Shown here: piece by piece, positions 8,501 to 15,956 of the stretch
Layout of the letters: every line of letters begins with the position of its first letter
How positions within the stretch are numbered: position 1 is the first letter of the stretch
Assembly (NCBI GenBank): GCA_963835825.1
Contig: CAWIGZ010000003.1
Location: 62,001 to 126,000 of the forward strand
Reading direction: 5' to 3'
DNA: 64,000 nt
Source: JADGRB01 sp963835825
GTDB lineage: Bacteria; Myxococcota_A; Polyangia; Fen-1088
Notes under the pieces: model-generated
Database searches by the model: none
What the model was told of the DNA's origin: nothing
The model's input: only the letters and a program-made list of their open reading frames with translations
Position numbers and translations under genes: made by a program

Positions 8501-9313
8501 TCAGTGCTTGATGCCGAGCTTGCGCAGCATCACGCAGAAGGTCGTGTAAGGCACGCCGGCCAGGCGCGCCGCCGCCCGTCGCTCGCCCGCGGTGGCCATC
8601 TTCGACCGGAGGAACGTCTCTCGGTACCGTCGCTCGGCGACGTTGAGCGGCAGGCTCGACACCTCGGGGACGACGTTCCCGGCGCAGGCCGTCTCGACTT
8701 CCTGGCGCGCCACCGCCAGCTGGCGCTTGAGCCGGGCGAACTTGGCGAGCGGCTTCAGGCCTCGGTCGAGCCACTCCTCGAGGCCCGCGGACGACACCAA
8801 CCGCTCCCATCCGAGGTCCAACGCCGCGTGCACCTCGGGCACCGTGGGATCCTCGGTGACGAACACGATCTCGATCTCGGGCGCCAGCCGGCGCAGCTCC
8901 ACGGCCACGATGCTGCCGCGTCCGTTGCGAAACATGAGGTCGACAATCGCAACCTCCGGCTGCTCGCGGGACGCCGTCTCGTAGGCGGCGGTCGAAGAGG
9001 TGGCGAATACCGGACGAACGCCGCGACGTTGCCACGCCCAGGCCCTGATCGCGGCTGACCGATGACCGACCGTGTCGACGATGAGCACGACCGGGGTGCG
9101 ATGAGCCGCGGGCGTCTCCCGCCGGGCCGCCTGATCGTCCGACCGCTTGGCCGCCGGGTCCGTTTCGGGAATGAGCGAATCATGCGAACCGGTGTCCATT
9201 CGTTGCGGGCCTCCAGGTGCGAGCATTTCGAAACCGGCTCGATCACGGTCAGGGAGCTTCGAAACCAGAGGAAGCGATGGTCGGTCTAAGTCGTCGATAT
9301 TAAAGGAAGTCAC
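8501..9313 (-). CDS. Degenerate response regulator with Fis-type HTH
   Basis: 270 residues. After a polar leader of about 70 residues comes a receiver-like fold: Asp80 in VVLIVD and Asp125 in VAIVDLMF stand where acidic and phosphoacceptor residues belong, but the paired acidic residue before Asp80 and the conserved Lys of strand 5 are not evident. The C-terminus (about 226-268, AARLAGVPYTTFCVMLRKLG) is a Fis/NtrC-family helix-turn-helix, with no AAA domain between them. It therefore looks like a DNA-binding regulator, perhaps controlled by something other than a histidine kinase. It converges on the kinase at 7075-8496 with 4 bp between the stops. Confidence 0.72.
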   Translation of the reverse strand: MTSFNIDDLDRPSLPLVSKLPDRDRAGFEMLAPGGPQRMDTGSHDSLIPETDPAAKRSDDQAARRETPAAHRTPVVLIVDTVGHRSAAIRAWAWQRRGVRPVFATSSTAAYETASREQPEVAIVDLMFRNGRGSIVAVELRRLAPEIEIVFVTEDPTVPEVHAALDLGWERLVSSAGLEEWLDRGLKPLAKFARLKRQLAVARQEVETACAGNVVPEVSSLPLNVAERRYRETFLRSKMATAGERRAAARLAGVPYTTFCVMLRKLGIKH

Positions 9314-9490
9314 TGGAGCAGGTCCACAAGAATAGATGTCACAAGCACAATGCGTGCCGAATCCAATGAGATAACAGGGACATTGCGGCGGTGCCCCGAC
9401 GTGGTCAGGCGTCGCGCGGTGGCCCCAACGACGCTGCTCGCGGCCTGGTGTACGAAAGTCGGGACGCCTTCGTCGCGCCGGCGCCTCGGG

Positions 9491-10588
9491 CTACGGGTGA
9501 CCCGGTCCTTCGATCTTCCCGGCGATCGGCGACGACGGCGTGGATCCCGCCGTCGGTGACGCTTGCGGTTTGGCGTCCGCGGTGCGCGGGCGCTCGTTGC
9601 AGATGCAGGCCGGACAGGCAGGCGCCGGTCGCGCGCTGAGCTCCTTGACCGAGGCAGCCAGCGCCGCCAGCGCCGCGTTCGTCTCGCTCAGCTTGTCGTT
9701 GGCGGCGGCAAGCTCGTCGTTGGCGGCGGTGAGCTTGTCGTTGACGGCCGCCGTTCGTCCGTCCACGGCGCCGACCACCCCCGCCAGCGCGTGCACGTCA
9801 GCAGGAAGACCCTTCAGACCGCCGACGTCGGTCTGGACCCCGCTGAGGCCCCGGGCGATCGTCTGCGCCTCCGTGCTGAGCGCCAGCGTGGTCTCCTCCG
9901 AGCGCTGGAGGTGTCCGGAGATCACCCGCCGCTCCCGCCCGACGGCGTCGTCCATGTGGTTGATGATCTCCGCGGCCTTGGCCTGCTCCGTCGGCGGCAG
10001 CTTGTCGATGAGCTGCCGGATGGCGCCGGCCGTCTCGTGGATCGACGATAGGTTCCGGCGCTGATCGTCGAGCGCCTGCTTCTCCTCGGCGGTCCGCAGC
10101 GACAGGTGGCAGAACTGCAGCGCGCCCAGCGCCCGCTCGCTCGAGCGCTTGTCGGCGTCGCAGTAGATGTAGAAGCTGCCGGCGGCGATCAACATCCCGA
10201 CGCTGCCCGCGAGCAGCGCGAAGTAGCGCACCGGATGCGAGCGGTAGCGATCGACGACGGCCTGCAGCCGCTCGCCCATTCCGCGCGCGTCCCGCCGGGC
10301 GGAGAAGAGCATCATGAGCCGCTCGACGTAACCGATTCCGGCCAGCGAGACGATGGCCACCGTGATCGCCACCAGCCAGGGCTGGAGCCGCGCGATCCGA
10401 TGCTGAACCGCGGCCTCGCGCGCCTCGACGCGCGGCAGATCGGCGGCATGCCCGTCGATCGTGCACCCGCCCTGGTCGAAGCGGACCTCGCCTGGCCCAC
10501 CGCAGCCCGCCGTGATGGCGATCAACATCCCGGCGAGGAGAAGCGCGCGCGCCGAATTCGTTCCACAGCTGATCCGAGGGCTGCGCAT
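9491..10588 (-). CDS. Lipoprotein with two membrane helices and coiled-coil tail
   Basis: 365 residues from the ATG at 10588, chosen because GGGAGG lies just upstream. It has a lipobox (ITAGC) after a short signal peptide, two hydrophobic segments (WLVAITVAIVSLAGIGYVER and ALLAGSVGMLIAAGSFYIYC), and then a long helical region rich in Ala, Asp, Asn and Lys heptads (TAAVNDKLTAANDELAAAND) predicted to form a coiled coil. It ends in a Cys-containing, Pro-rich tail. No enzyme motif is recognised. The design resembles envelope-spanning structural or tether proteins, but the function is unknown. Confidence 0.6.
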   Translation of the reverse strand: MRSPRISCGTNSARALLLAGMLIAITAGCGGPGEVRFDQGGCTIDGHAADLPRVEAREAAVQHRIARLQPWLVAITVAIVSLAGIGYVERLMMLFSARRDARGMGERLQAVVDRYRSHPVRYFALLAGSVGMLIAAGSFYIYCDADKRSSERALGALQFCHLSLRTAEEKQALDDQRRNLSSIHETAGAIRQLIDKLPPTEQAKAAEIINHMDDAVGRERRVISGHLQRSEETTLALSTEAQTIARGLSGVQTDVGGLKGLPADVHALAGVVGAVDGRTAAVNDKLTAANDELAAANDKLSETNAALAALAASVKELSARPAPACPACICNERPRTADAKPQASPTAGSTPSSPIAGKIEGPGHP

Positions 10589-10780
10589 GGGGCCTCCCGA
10601 GATCGTCTTGCAGGGAGCGTTCCGGTAGGACCATCCCGTATACCCAGCCGGCCCGAGCACCCGCCGTTCGCAAAGTCACCGGGGCGCGCAGAGCACGATC
10701 AAATCTTGTTCAGTCGGCAGGAGCGTCGGGGCCAGGCGTCGGTCTTCACCCCGGCATGCCGATTGCGTTCGCGGCGGGGC

Positions 10781-11275
10781 ATGACGACTTGCCGATCCAT
10801 CCGGGGCCCGCTGTTTGTGTTGGGGGCGTTTCTCGCCGCGGGCTGCGCGCCCGAGGTCCTGGCGATGAACGTCGGCAACCCGGCGCGCGGCGGGAACGCG
10901 GCGGGCGCGATGCAGTCCTACGAGGTCCCGCCCTACCGGCAGGACCACCGCTACGAGGCGACGCTGGAGACCTGGACGCCGTCGTCGCTGGCGTTCCGGA
11001 TCCATCTGGTCAACGCCGACCGGTGCGGCCTGCCGTCGAGCTACTCGTTCGACCTCGTCGACGATCGCGGCCGGCGCTATCCCTTCCAGCCGACCGGCGC
11101 CGTCCAGGAGCACACCGCCCAGGGGCACCTGGGCGCCACGCTCCACGACGACTCGGTCGAGGGGGCCTTCGCCGTTCCGGTCGCCGCCGACACCCGGTTC
11201 GTCGTGCTGCAGATCCGACCGGTGGCCGATCGCGGTTGCACCGCGGTCGACTTTCGCTGGGATTTCCAGGCCTAG
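10781..11275 (+). CDS. Small lipoprotein of unknown function
   Basis: 164 residues. A signal peptide ends in a lipobox FLAAGC (Cys22). The mature part is a single beta-rich domain with two Cys residues (ADRCGLPSSYSF and DRGCTAVDFRW) that could form a disulphide. The pattern SLAFRIHLVNAD...FDLVDDRGRRYPF suggests an immunoglobulin-like sandwich. It is divergent from the lipoprotein gene at 9491-10588 and convergent with the macro-domain gene. No family is recognised. Confidence 0.65.
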   Translation: MTTCRSIRGPLFVLGAFLAAGCAPEVLAMNVGNPARGGNAAGAMQSYEVPPYRQDHRYEATLETWTPSSLAFRIHLVNADRCGLPSSYSFDLVDDRGRRYPFQPTGAVQEHTAQGHLGATLHDDSVEGAFAVPVAADTRFVVLQIRPVADRGCTAVDFRWDFQA

Positions 11276-11298
11276 CTCCGGCCCGGCTCGCCCTCTGG

Positions 11299-11970
11299 TC
11301 ACCCGGGCTGGGAACCTGAAGACGTGGCCCCCCGGGCGCTCCGGGTGGGAGCGTCGGGGAAGTGAGCGCGGGCGGCCCCGGCGTAGAGCTCGAGCATGGC
11401 GGGCGTGAAGAGCACGAAGCGCACCGCCGGCGAAGCGGCGTGGGAGCGAAGGTCGGCCACCACGGTCTCGACGGCGATCTTCGCCGCCAGCGCGGGGGGA
11501 TAGCGGTGGATGCCGGTGGCGATCGCCGGAAACGAAATGGAGGCGAGGCCCTGCTCCCGGGCCAAGCGGAGCGCCTCGGTGTGGGCGGACGCCAGGTTCT
11601 TGGCCGCCGCGACCGGATCGTCGGCGTAGACCGGCGGATCGACGTGGATCACCCGGCCGGCGCCGAGCGCGAAGCCCGGCGTCGAGATCGCGTGTCCCGC
11701 CGAGAGCTTGCCGCTCGGGAGCTTCGAGGCGCTCTGGTGAAAGGCCTCCAGCAGCTCGGGGCCGGCGGCGCGCCGGATGGCGAGATCGACCATTCCCGCC
11801 CCGGCCGGGTTGACGATGGCGTCCGACGTTTCGCGGGTCAGGTCTCCCACCACGAATTCCAGCAGCGGGCCGCGCCCCGCGCGGGTGCGGCGCCCCGCGC
11901 CGACCGCGCCGGTTCGGGCGCTCGCCTGGAAGGGGGGAAGAAATTCAGAGCTGACGGCTGCTGCGCTCAC
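11299..11970 (-). CDS. Macro-domain protein (ADP-ribose binding/hydrolysis)
   Basis: 223 residues from a GTG at 11970 that follows AAGGAGG by 5 nt. The N-terminal 30 residues are low complexity. The rest is a macro domain: GDLTRETSDAIVNPAG (strand and adenosine-binding Asp), IRRAAGPEL, and SISFPAIATGIHRYP (phosphate-binding TG[IV] loop). Macro domains bind ADP-ribose and many remove it from proteins or deacetylate O-acetyl-ADP-ribose. Here the usual NAANxxLxGGGG segment is shortened to NPAGAGMVDLAI, so catalysis may differ. It stands alone on the minus strand. Confidence 0.82.
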   Translation of the reverse strand: MSAAAVSSEFLPPFQASARTGAVGAGRRTRAGRGPLLEFVVGDLTRETSDAIVNPAGAGMVDLAIRRAAGPELLEAFHQSASKLPSGKLSAGHAISTPGFALGAGRVIHVDPPVYADDPVAAAKNLASAHTEALRLAREQGLASISFPAIATGIHRYPPALAAKIAVETVVADLRSHAASPAVRFVLFTPAMLELYAGAARAHFPDAPTRSARGATSSGSQPG

Positions 11971-11990
11971 GGTGGCCTCCTTGGGTAATG

Positions 11991-12006
11991 GTCTACTATG
12001 ATAGAC
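11991..12006. promoter_or_regulatory. Imperfect dyad upstream of the macro-domain gene
   Basis: GTCTACTATGATAGAC is a 16-bp imperfect palindrome 20 bp upstream of the macro gene start. It could be an operator for a dimeric repressor, or form part of a -10 region on the minus strand. The evidence is sequence symmetry only. Confidence 0.25.
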
Positions 12007-12220
12007 ACGCCGGCGCAATAGCGAATATGAGCCGTGCCCCTCCCAGGCTGCCGAAGTTCGCGGGTTCCCTCGAAACCAAGCGAGAAAACGCCGGGCCTTC
12101 GGCGGCGGCGCCCAGGTCGGCGCGATTGGACGTCTGTCCCGAATCGAAGACAGGCGGTGAGGGGAGGCCTGCGGCGGCGGCTCGGGGCCGGGTGGGCGGC
12201 GCGGCGGGCTGGCCGGGGCG

Positions 12221-12238
12221 CTTCACACTTCTTCACAC
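12221..12238 (+). promoter_or_regulatory. Direct repeat CTTCACAC with 10-bp period
   Basis: CTTCACAC occurs at 12221-12228 and again at 12231-12238. Direct repeats one helical turn apart are the usual target of OmpR/PhoB-family regulators, and such a regulator is encoded at 12972. The site is 83 bp upstream of the CpxP-like start. A short dyad, CGCCC-TTAAC-GGGCG, follows at 12250-12264. The rest of the 350-bp gap 11971-12320 shows no gene. Confidence 0.45.
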
Positions 12239-12320
12239 AGGCCCACGAACGCCCTTAACGGGCGGTGCGTACGGTTGTCTCCGCTGGGCAACGAGCCCCG
12301 CACCAACAAGGAGACGACAG

Positions 12321-12941
12321 ATGATCGGATGCTTGATCTTCGGGAGCCTGGCGGCCATGGGCATTGCCAGGGCAATTCACCACCGGCGCTTTTACGGCGG
12401 CTTTCACGGCGGCTGTCACGGGGGCGGCTGGCACGGACACCGGCACTGGCCCGGCTGGCACGGCGGCGGCGACCCCCGCCAAGGCTGGGGAGGCTTCGAC
12501 CACGAGGACGACGGCGAGTTCCGGTCGCCCTTCGCCGACGCCGACTTTCGCGGCCTCGGTGGCTTCGGACCGGGGCGGAGCGGGGGCGGCAAGCGGTTCA
12601 TCGTGCGCCGGATTCTGGAGCACGTGCGGGCCACCCCCGCCCAGGAGCGGGTCATCAGCGCGGCCGTCGAGGAGTTCCGCGACGACCTGAAGAAGAACGT
12701 CGGCGGCGAGGGGCGCCGCACCCGTAAGGAGATCGTCGAGGCGCTCCGGCGCAGCACCTTCGACGGCGTGCTGCTGGGCGAGCAGTTCGCGCGCCACGAC
12801 ACGATCCTGGAGAACGGGCGCAAGTCGTTCGTGGGGCTGGTGGCCAAGATTCACGACGCGCTCGAGCCGGAGCAGCGCGAGCGGCTGGCCGACCTCGTCG
12901 AGAGGGGACCGCGCCTCGGCTGGATGCGCGGCGGCTGGTGA
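12321..12941 (+). CDS. CpxP/ZraP-like envelope stress or metal-sensing protein
   Basis: 206 residues; AAGGAG precedes the ATG. One hydrophobic N-terminal segment (LIFGSLAAMGIARAI) is followed by a Gly/His-rich stretch with about ten His residues (HHRRFYGGFHGGCHGGG), a probable divalent-metal binder. The C-terminal half (about 90-200) is an alpha-hairpin domain with the spacing of the periplasmic heavy-metal sensor / CpxP family, and its EPEQRERLADLVERG replaces the LTxxQ motif. It sits directly upstream of a response regulator and a histidine kinase, the usual place for the accessory inhibitor of a Cpx/Zra-type system. The metal specificity cannot be read from the sequence. Confidence 0.72.
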   Translation: MIGCLIFGSLAAMGIARAIHHRRFYGGFHGGCHGGGWHGHRHWPGWHGGGDPRQGWGGFDHEDDGEFRSPFADADFRGLGGFGPGRSGGGKRFIVRRILEHVRATPAQERVISAAVEEFRDDLKKNVGGEGRRTRKEIVEALRRSTFDGVLLGEQFARHDTILENGRKSFVGLVAKIHDALEPEQRERLADLVERGPRLGWMRGGW

Positions 12942-12971
12942 GTTCCCAACGCTGGTAAGCTCCGGGGTACC

Positions 12972-13679
12972 GTGGCGCTGCGGGTTCTTTGCATCGACGA
13001 CGACGTCCGCCTGTTCGAGCTGCTGGCGGCCTATCTCGAGCCGAACGGCGTGACGCTGGTGCACGCCGCCGACGGCCCGAGGGGGCTGGCGGCGCTGGGG
13101 GCGGGCGTCTTCGATGCGGTGCTGCTCGACGTGATGATGCCGGGGATGGACGGCCTGGCCGTCTGCCGGCGCATCCGGGAGCAGAGCCGGGTGCCGATCA
13201 TCATGCTCACCGCCCGCGGCGACGAGGCGGATCGGGTGGTCGGGCTCGAGCTGGGGGCCGACGATTACGTGCCGAAGCCGTTCTCGCCGCGCGAGCTCCT
13301 GGCGCGGCTGCGGGCGGTGATGCGGCGGGCCCAGCCGGCGGCCAGCGGCGCGGAGATCGTCGTCGGCCGGGTGGCCATCGACATTGCCGCCCGGCAGGTG
13401 CGCGTCGGCGCGGAGCTCGCCGATCTGACCGGCCTCGAGTTCGACATCCTGGTGGCGCTGGCGCGGCGGCCGGGGCGGGTGGTCCCGCGCGAGACGCTGC
13501 TCGGTGAGGCGGGGCGCCAGGACGTGACGGTGAGCGACCGGACCGTCGACGTCCACGTCTCGCACCTGCGGCGCAAGCTGGGCGACGATCCCCGGACGCC
13601 GCGTCTCATCAAGACCGTCCGGGGCGTCGGATACGTGCTGTCACCCGAGGCGGCGCGCGACGCCGGCGAGGCCGCATGA
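12972..13679 (+). CDS. OmpR/PhoB-family response regulator
   Basis: 235 residues. The receiver has DDD at 9-11, the phosphoacceptor Asp53 in LLDVMMPGMDG, Thr80 and Lys102 in VPKPF, all conserved. The winged-helix DNA-binding domain spans about 130-228 (LTGLEFDILVALARRPGRVV, then VHVSHLRRKLG and KTVRGVGYVL). The GTG start lies 30 nt after the CpxP-like gene, and the stop overlaps the kinase ATG (ATGA), so the three form one operon. It probably binds the direct repeat at 12221-12238 and autoregulates the operon. Confidence 0.9.
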   Translation: MALRVLCIDDDVRLFELLAAYLEPNGVTLVHAADGPRGLAALGAGVFDAVLLDVMMPGMDGLAVCRRIREQSRVPIIMLTARGDEADRVVGLELGADDYVPKPFSPRELLARLRAVMRRAQPAASGAEIVVGRVAIDIAARQVRVGAELADLTGLEFDILVALARRPGRVVPRETLLGEAGRQDVTVSDRTVDVHVSHLRRKLGDDPRTPRLIKTVRGVGYVLSPEAARDAGEAA

Positions 13680-14930
13680 GGCACGGCGGACCTCCCCGCG
13701 GAGGCTCCGGCTGGCCTCACTGGCGCGGGCCGTGGGGCTTCTGGGCCGGCCTCGATCCGGCGACCCGCGAGCGGATTGTGGGGGAGATCCGGGCCGCCTA
13801 CGGCCAGCGCTTCGGCCGCCGGCATCCCTGGGACCGGGTGTTTCACGAAGCGATTGGCCGCCGCCCGGGCTGGCACCAGCGCATCCGCTGGGAGCTGCGG
13901 CTGCACTACGGCGCGCACCTGCACCGGCGGCTCTTCCTCTGGTTCGGGGCCACGATCTTCCTCGCCGTGGTGGCGACCGCGGTGGCGGCGCACTTCGGGC
14001 ACGGCTGGCTGAGGGCCCACCCGCTGCGGGCGGTCCTTCTGTTCGGGGCGCCGGCGGTGGTGCTCTGGACGGCGACCGGGCGGGTGGCGCGGCGGATCGC
14101 GCAGCCGCTCTATGAGCTGACCCGCGCGGCGCAGGAGCTGGGGGCGGGTAACCTCAAGGCGCGCGTTTCGGCGGCGGGGTTCGGGTTCGACGAGACGGCG
14201 GTGCTCTCGTCGGCCTTCAACGACATGGCGGCACGCCTCGAGCGCCAGCTGGCCGAGGAACGCGAGCTCTTGGCGTCGGTCTCGCACGAGCTGCGCACGC
14301 CGTTGGCGCGGATCCGGCTGCTGGTCGAGATCGCCAGGCAGGCGCGCGCCGGGCAAGGGCAGGGGAAGGATCGCCGACGATCCGCGCACCCTGGACGAGA
14401 TCGAGCGCGAGGCGATCGAGATCGACGCGCTGGTGGGCGAGCTCCTGGCCAGCGCGCGAATCGAGTTTCAGGCCGTGGCGCCCAAGCCCCTCGACGCCGT
14501 CGAGGTCGCGCGCCGTGCGCTGGACCGCGCCGGCGAGGACCCCGGTAAGCTGGTCTCGGCCCCGCCGCCCATCCCGTTCGCCGCCGATCCGACGCTGATC
14601 GGGCGCGCGCTGGCCAACCTCATCGACAACGCTCGCAAGCACGGCAGCGGTCTCGTGCGCCTCGGCGTGAGGGGGGAGGGAGGCGGCGTCACCTTCGAGG
14701 TGGTCGATGGCGGTCGCGGCTTCGCGCCCGGCGATGAGAACCGCGTGTTCGAACGGTTCTACCGGGGCGCCGATCCCGACGCGGGCTCCCACGGCTCGCT
14801 CGGACTCGGTCTGGCGCTGGTCAAGCGCATCGCCGACGCCCACGGCGGCCGCGTGCACGCCGCCAACGACCCGGCGGGCGGCGCCCGCGTCGTCCTCGAG
14901 CTCCCCGTTTCGCCGCCTCCGCGCGCCTAG
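13676..14930 (+). pseudogene. Histidine kinase with one frameshift
   Basis: Two frames together encode a complete sensor kinase. Frame one (from ATG 13676) has an unusually long cytoplasmic N-terminus (about 84 residues), two membrane helices with only about ten residues between them, HAMP (136-187) and the H-box SVSHELRTPLARIR (His204). Near 14361-14370 the frame must advance by one base to read IADDPRTLDEIEREAIEIDA and then the HATPase with NLIDNARKHG, DGGRGF, FERFYRG and GLGLAL. All catalytic motifs survive, so the lesion is recent or a sequencing error in the G/A run CAGGGGAAGG. The minimal periplasmic loop suggests it senses within the membrane or through the CpxP-like partner. Confidence 0.78.
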
Positions 14931-14957
14931 GCCTCGCCTAGGCCGCCCATCGGGCGG
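14926..14957 (+). terminator. Two adjacent hairpins after the histidine kinase
   Basis: CCTAGGC-CTC-GCCTAGG (14926-14942) includes the stop codon and is followed at once by CCGCCC-ATC-GGGCGG (14943-14957). There is no T run. Confidence 0.4.
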
Positions 14958-15082
14958 GACGTCGTCGGGCATGGTTCGCTGCGCTCACCGTCGCTTTCCG
15001 GAGACGCCCTCCCTAGGCTCCCCAGCCGCCCCTCAAGTCAGAGGGGGATCCTGGGCAAGTCAGCCGTGGCGGCGGGGCGGTA

Positions 15083-15710
15083 GTGCGGCCGTTGCGGATC
15101 GCGGCGTCCATCCTGGCGTCGGGTTTCTCGCGCCTCCGGAAGATGTGCGCGCCGTCGAGGCAGCCGGCGCCGATCTCATTCACCTCGACGTGATGGACGG
15201 ACGTTTCGTTTCCAACATCACCATCGGCCCGATGGTCGTGGCCGCGATTCGCAACGTGACCAAGCTGCCGCTCGACGTGCATCTCGATGATTGTCGAGGC
15301 GGAGCGCTGCATCGACGAGTTCGCCCGCGCCGGCGCGGACCTCATCAGCGTCCACGTCGAGGCCGCGCCGCACCTGCACCGGCTGGTCGAGCAAATCCGC
15401 CACGCCGGCAAGCCGGCGACGGTGGCGGTCAATCCGCACTCTCCGCTCGATAGCCTGGACCTCGTGCTTCCCGAGCTGGAGATGGTCCTCCTGATGTGGG
15501 TTCAACCCCGGCTTCGGCGACCAGAAGTTCATCGAGGCGGTGGTGCCGAAGATCAGCGCGTTGCGCGCCGAGATCGATCGGCGCGGCCTGGAGGTCGACA
15601 TCTAGGTCGACGGCGGCATCGACCCCGAGACCGCGCCGGCGGTGGTGGCCGCAGGGGCGAGCGTTCTGGTCGCGGGGTCGTCGGTGTTTCATGCCAATGG
15701 CGGCGACCAT
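15083..15710 (+). pseudogene. rpe: Ribulose-phosphate 3-epimerase remnant (three frameshifts, one nonsense)
   Basis: Reading across frames reconstructs almost a whole epimerase: LRIAASILASGFSRL, then PEDVRAVEAAGADLIHLDVM and FVSNITIGP, then MIVEAERCIDEFARAGADLI, then NPGFGDQKFIEAVVPKISAL, then VDGGIDPETAPAVVAAGASV. The breaks are near 15131-15142, an extra G at 15286, an extra C near 15503 and an in-frame TAG at 15603-15605 (CAG or GAG expected, just before VDGGI). The active-site His and Asp segments (HLDVMDG, VDGG) are retained. Four lesions in 500 bp are more than random sequencing error would predict, so a decaying gene is the preferred reading. A functional copy would be expected elsewhere in the genome. 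Confidence 0.78.
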
Positions 15711-15807
15711 CGGAGCCGGACGCTGGGGGACCAGCCTGGCGGCGTTTCTCTTGGTGGCCCCGGTGATCCTGGATCCTGGAATCGGTGGCGGAAGGATCTC
15801 CACGTGA
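15691..15807 (+). pseudogene. Possible N-terminal fragment of a GpsA-like dehydrogenase
   Basis: In the frame starting at ATG 15691/15697 the peptide MAATIGAGRWGTSLAAFLL resembles the first strand and dinucleotide-binding loop of glycerol-3-phosphate dehydrogenase (family pattern GAGxWGTxLA). The similarity stops after about 18 residues and the frame closes at 15807. It overlaps the tail of the epimerase remnant. The match is short, so chance is a serious alternative. Confidence 0.25.
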
Positions 15808-15956
15808 AGTCGTTGCCTGTCCCCGTTTCCCCTGTAACAAAAATACTTCTTTGTCCGATTGCCGCTCAGGCGTAGTTCTGTTACGTGGCTCGGTCGTCGG
15901 CGCTTTTGAAGGCGACACAACTCCTGGCAACGATGACCAAGAGGAATGAAAGTGAC

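Noticed and set aside
9350..9559. Short plus-strand open frame between the regulator and the coiled-coil lipoprotein
   Set aside because: It overlaps the 3' end of the lipoprotein gene, has Arg-rich random composition and no ribosome site.
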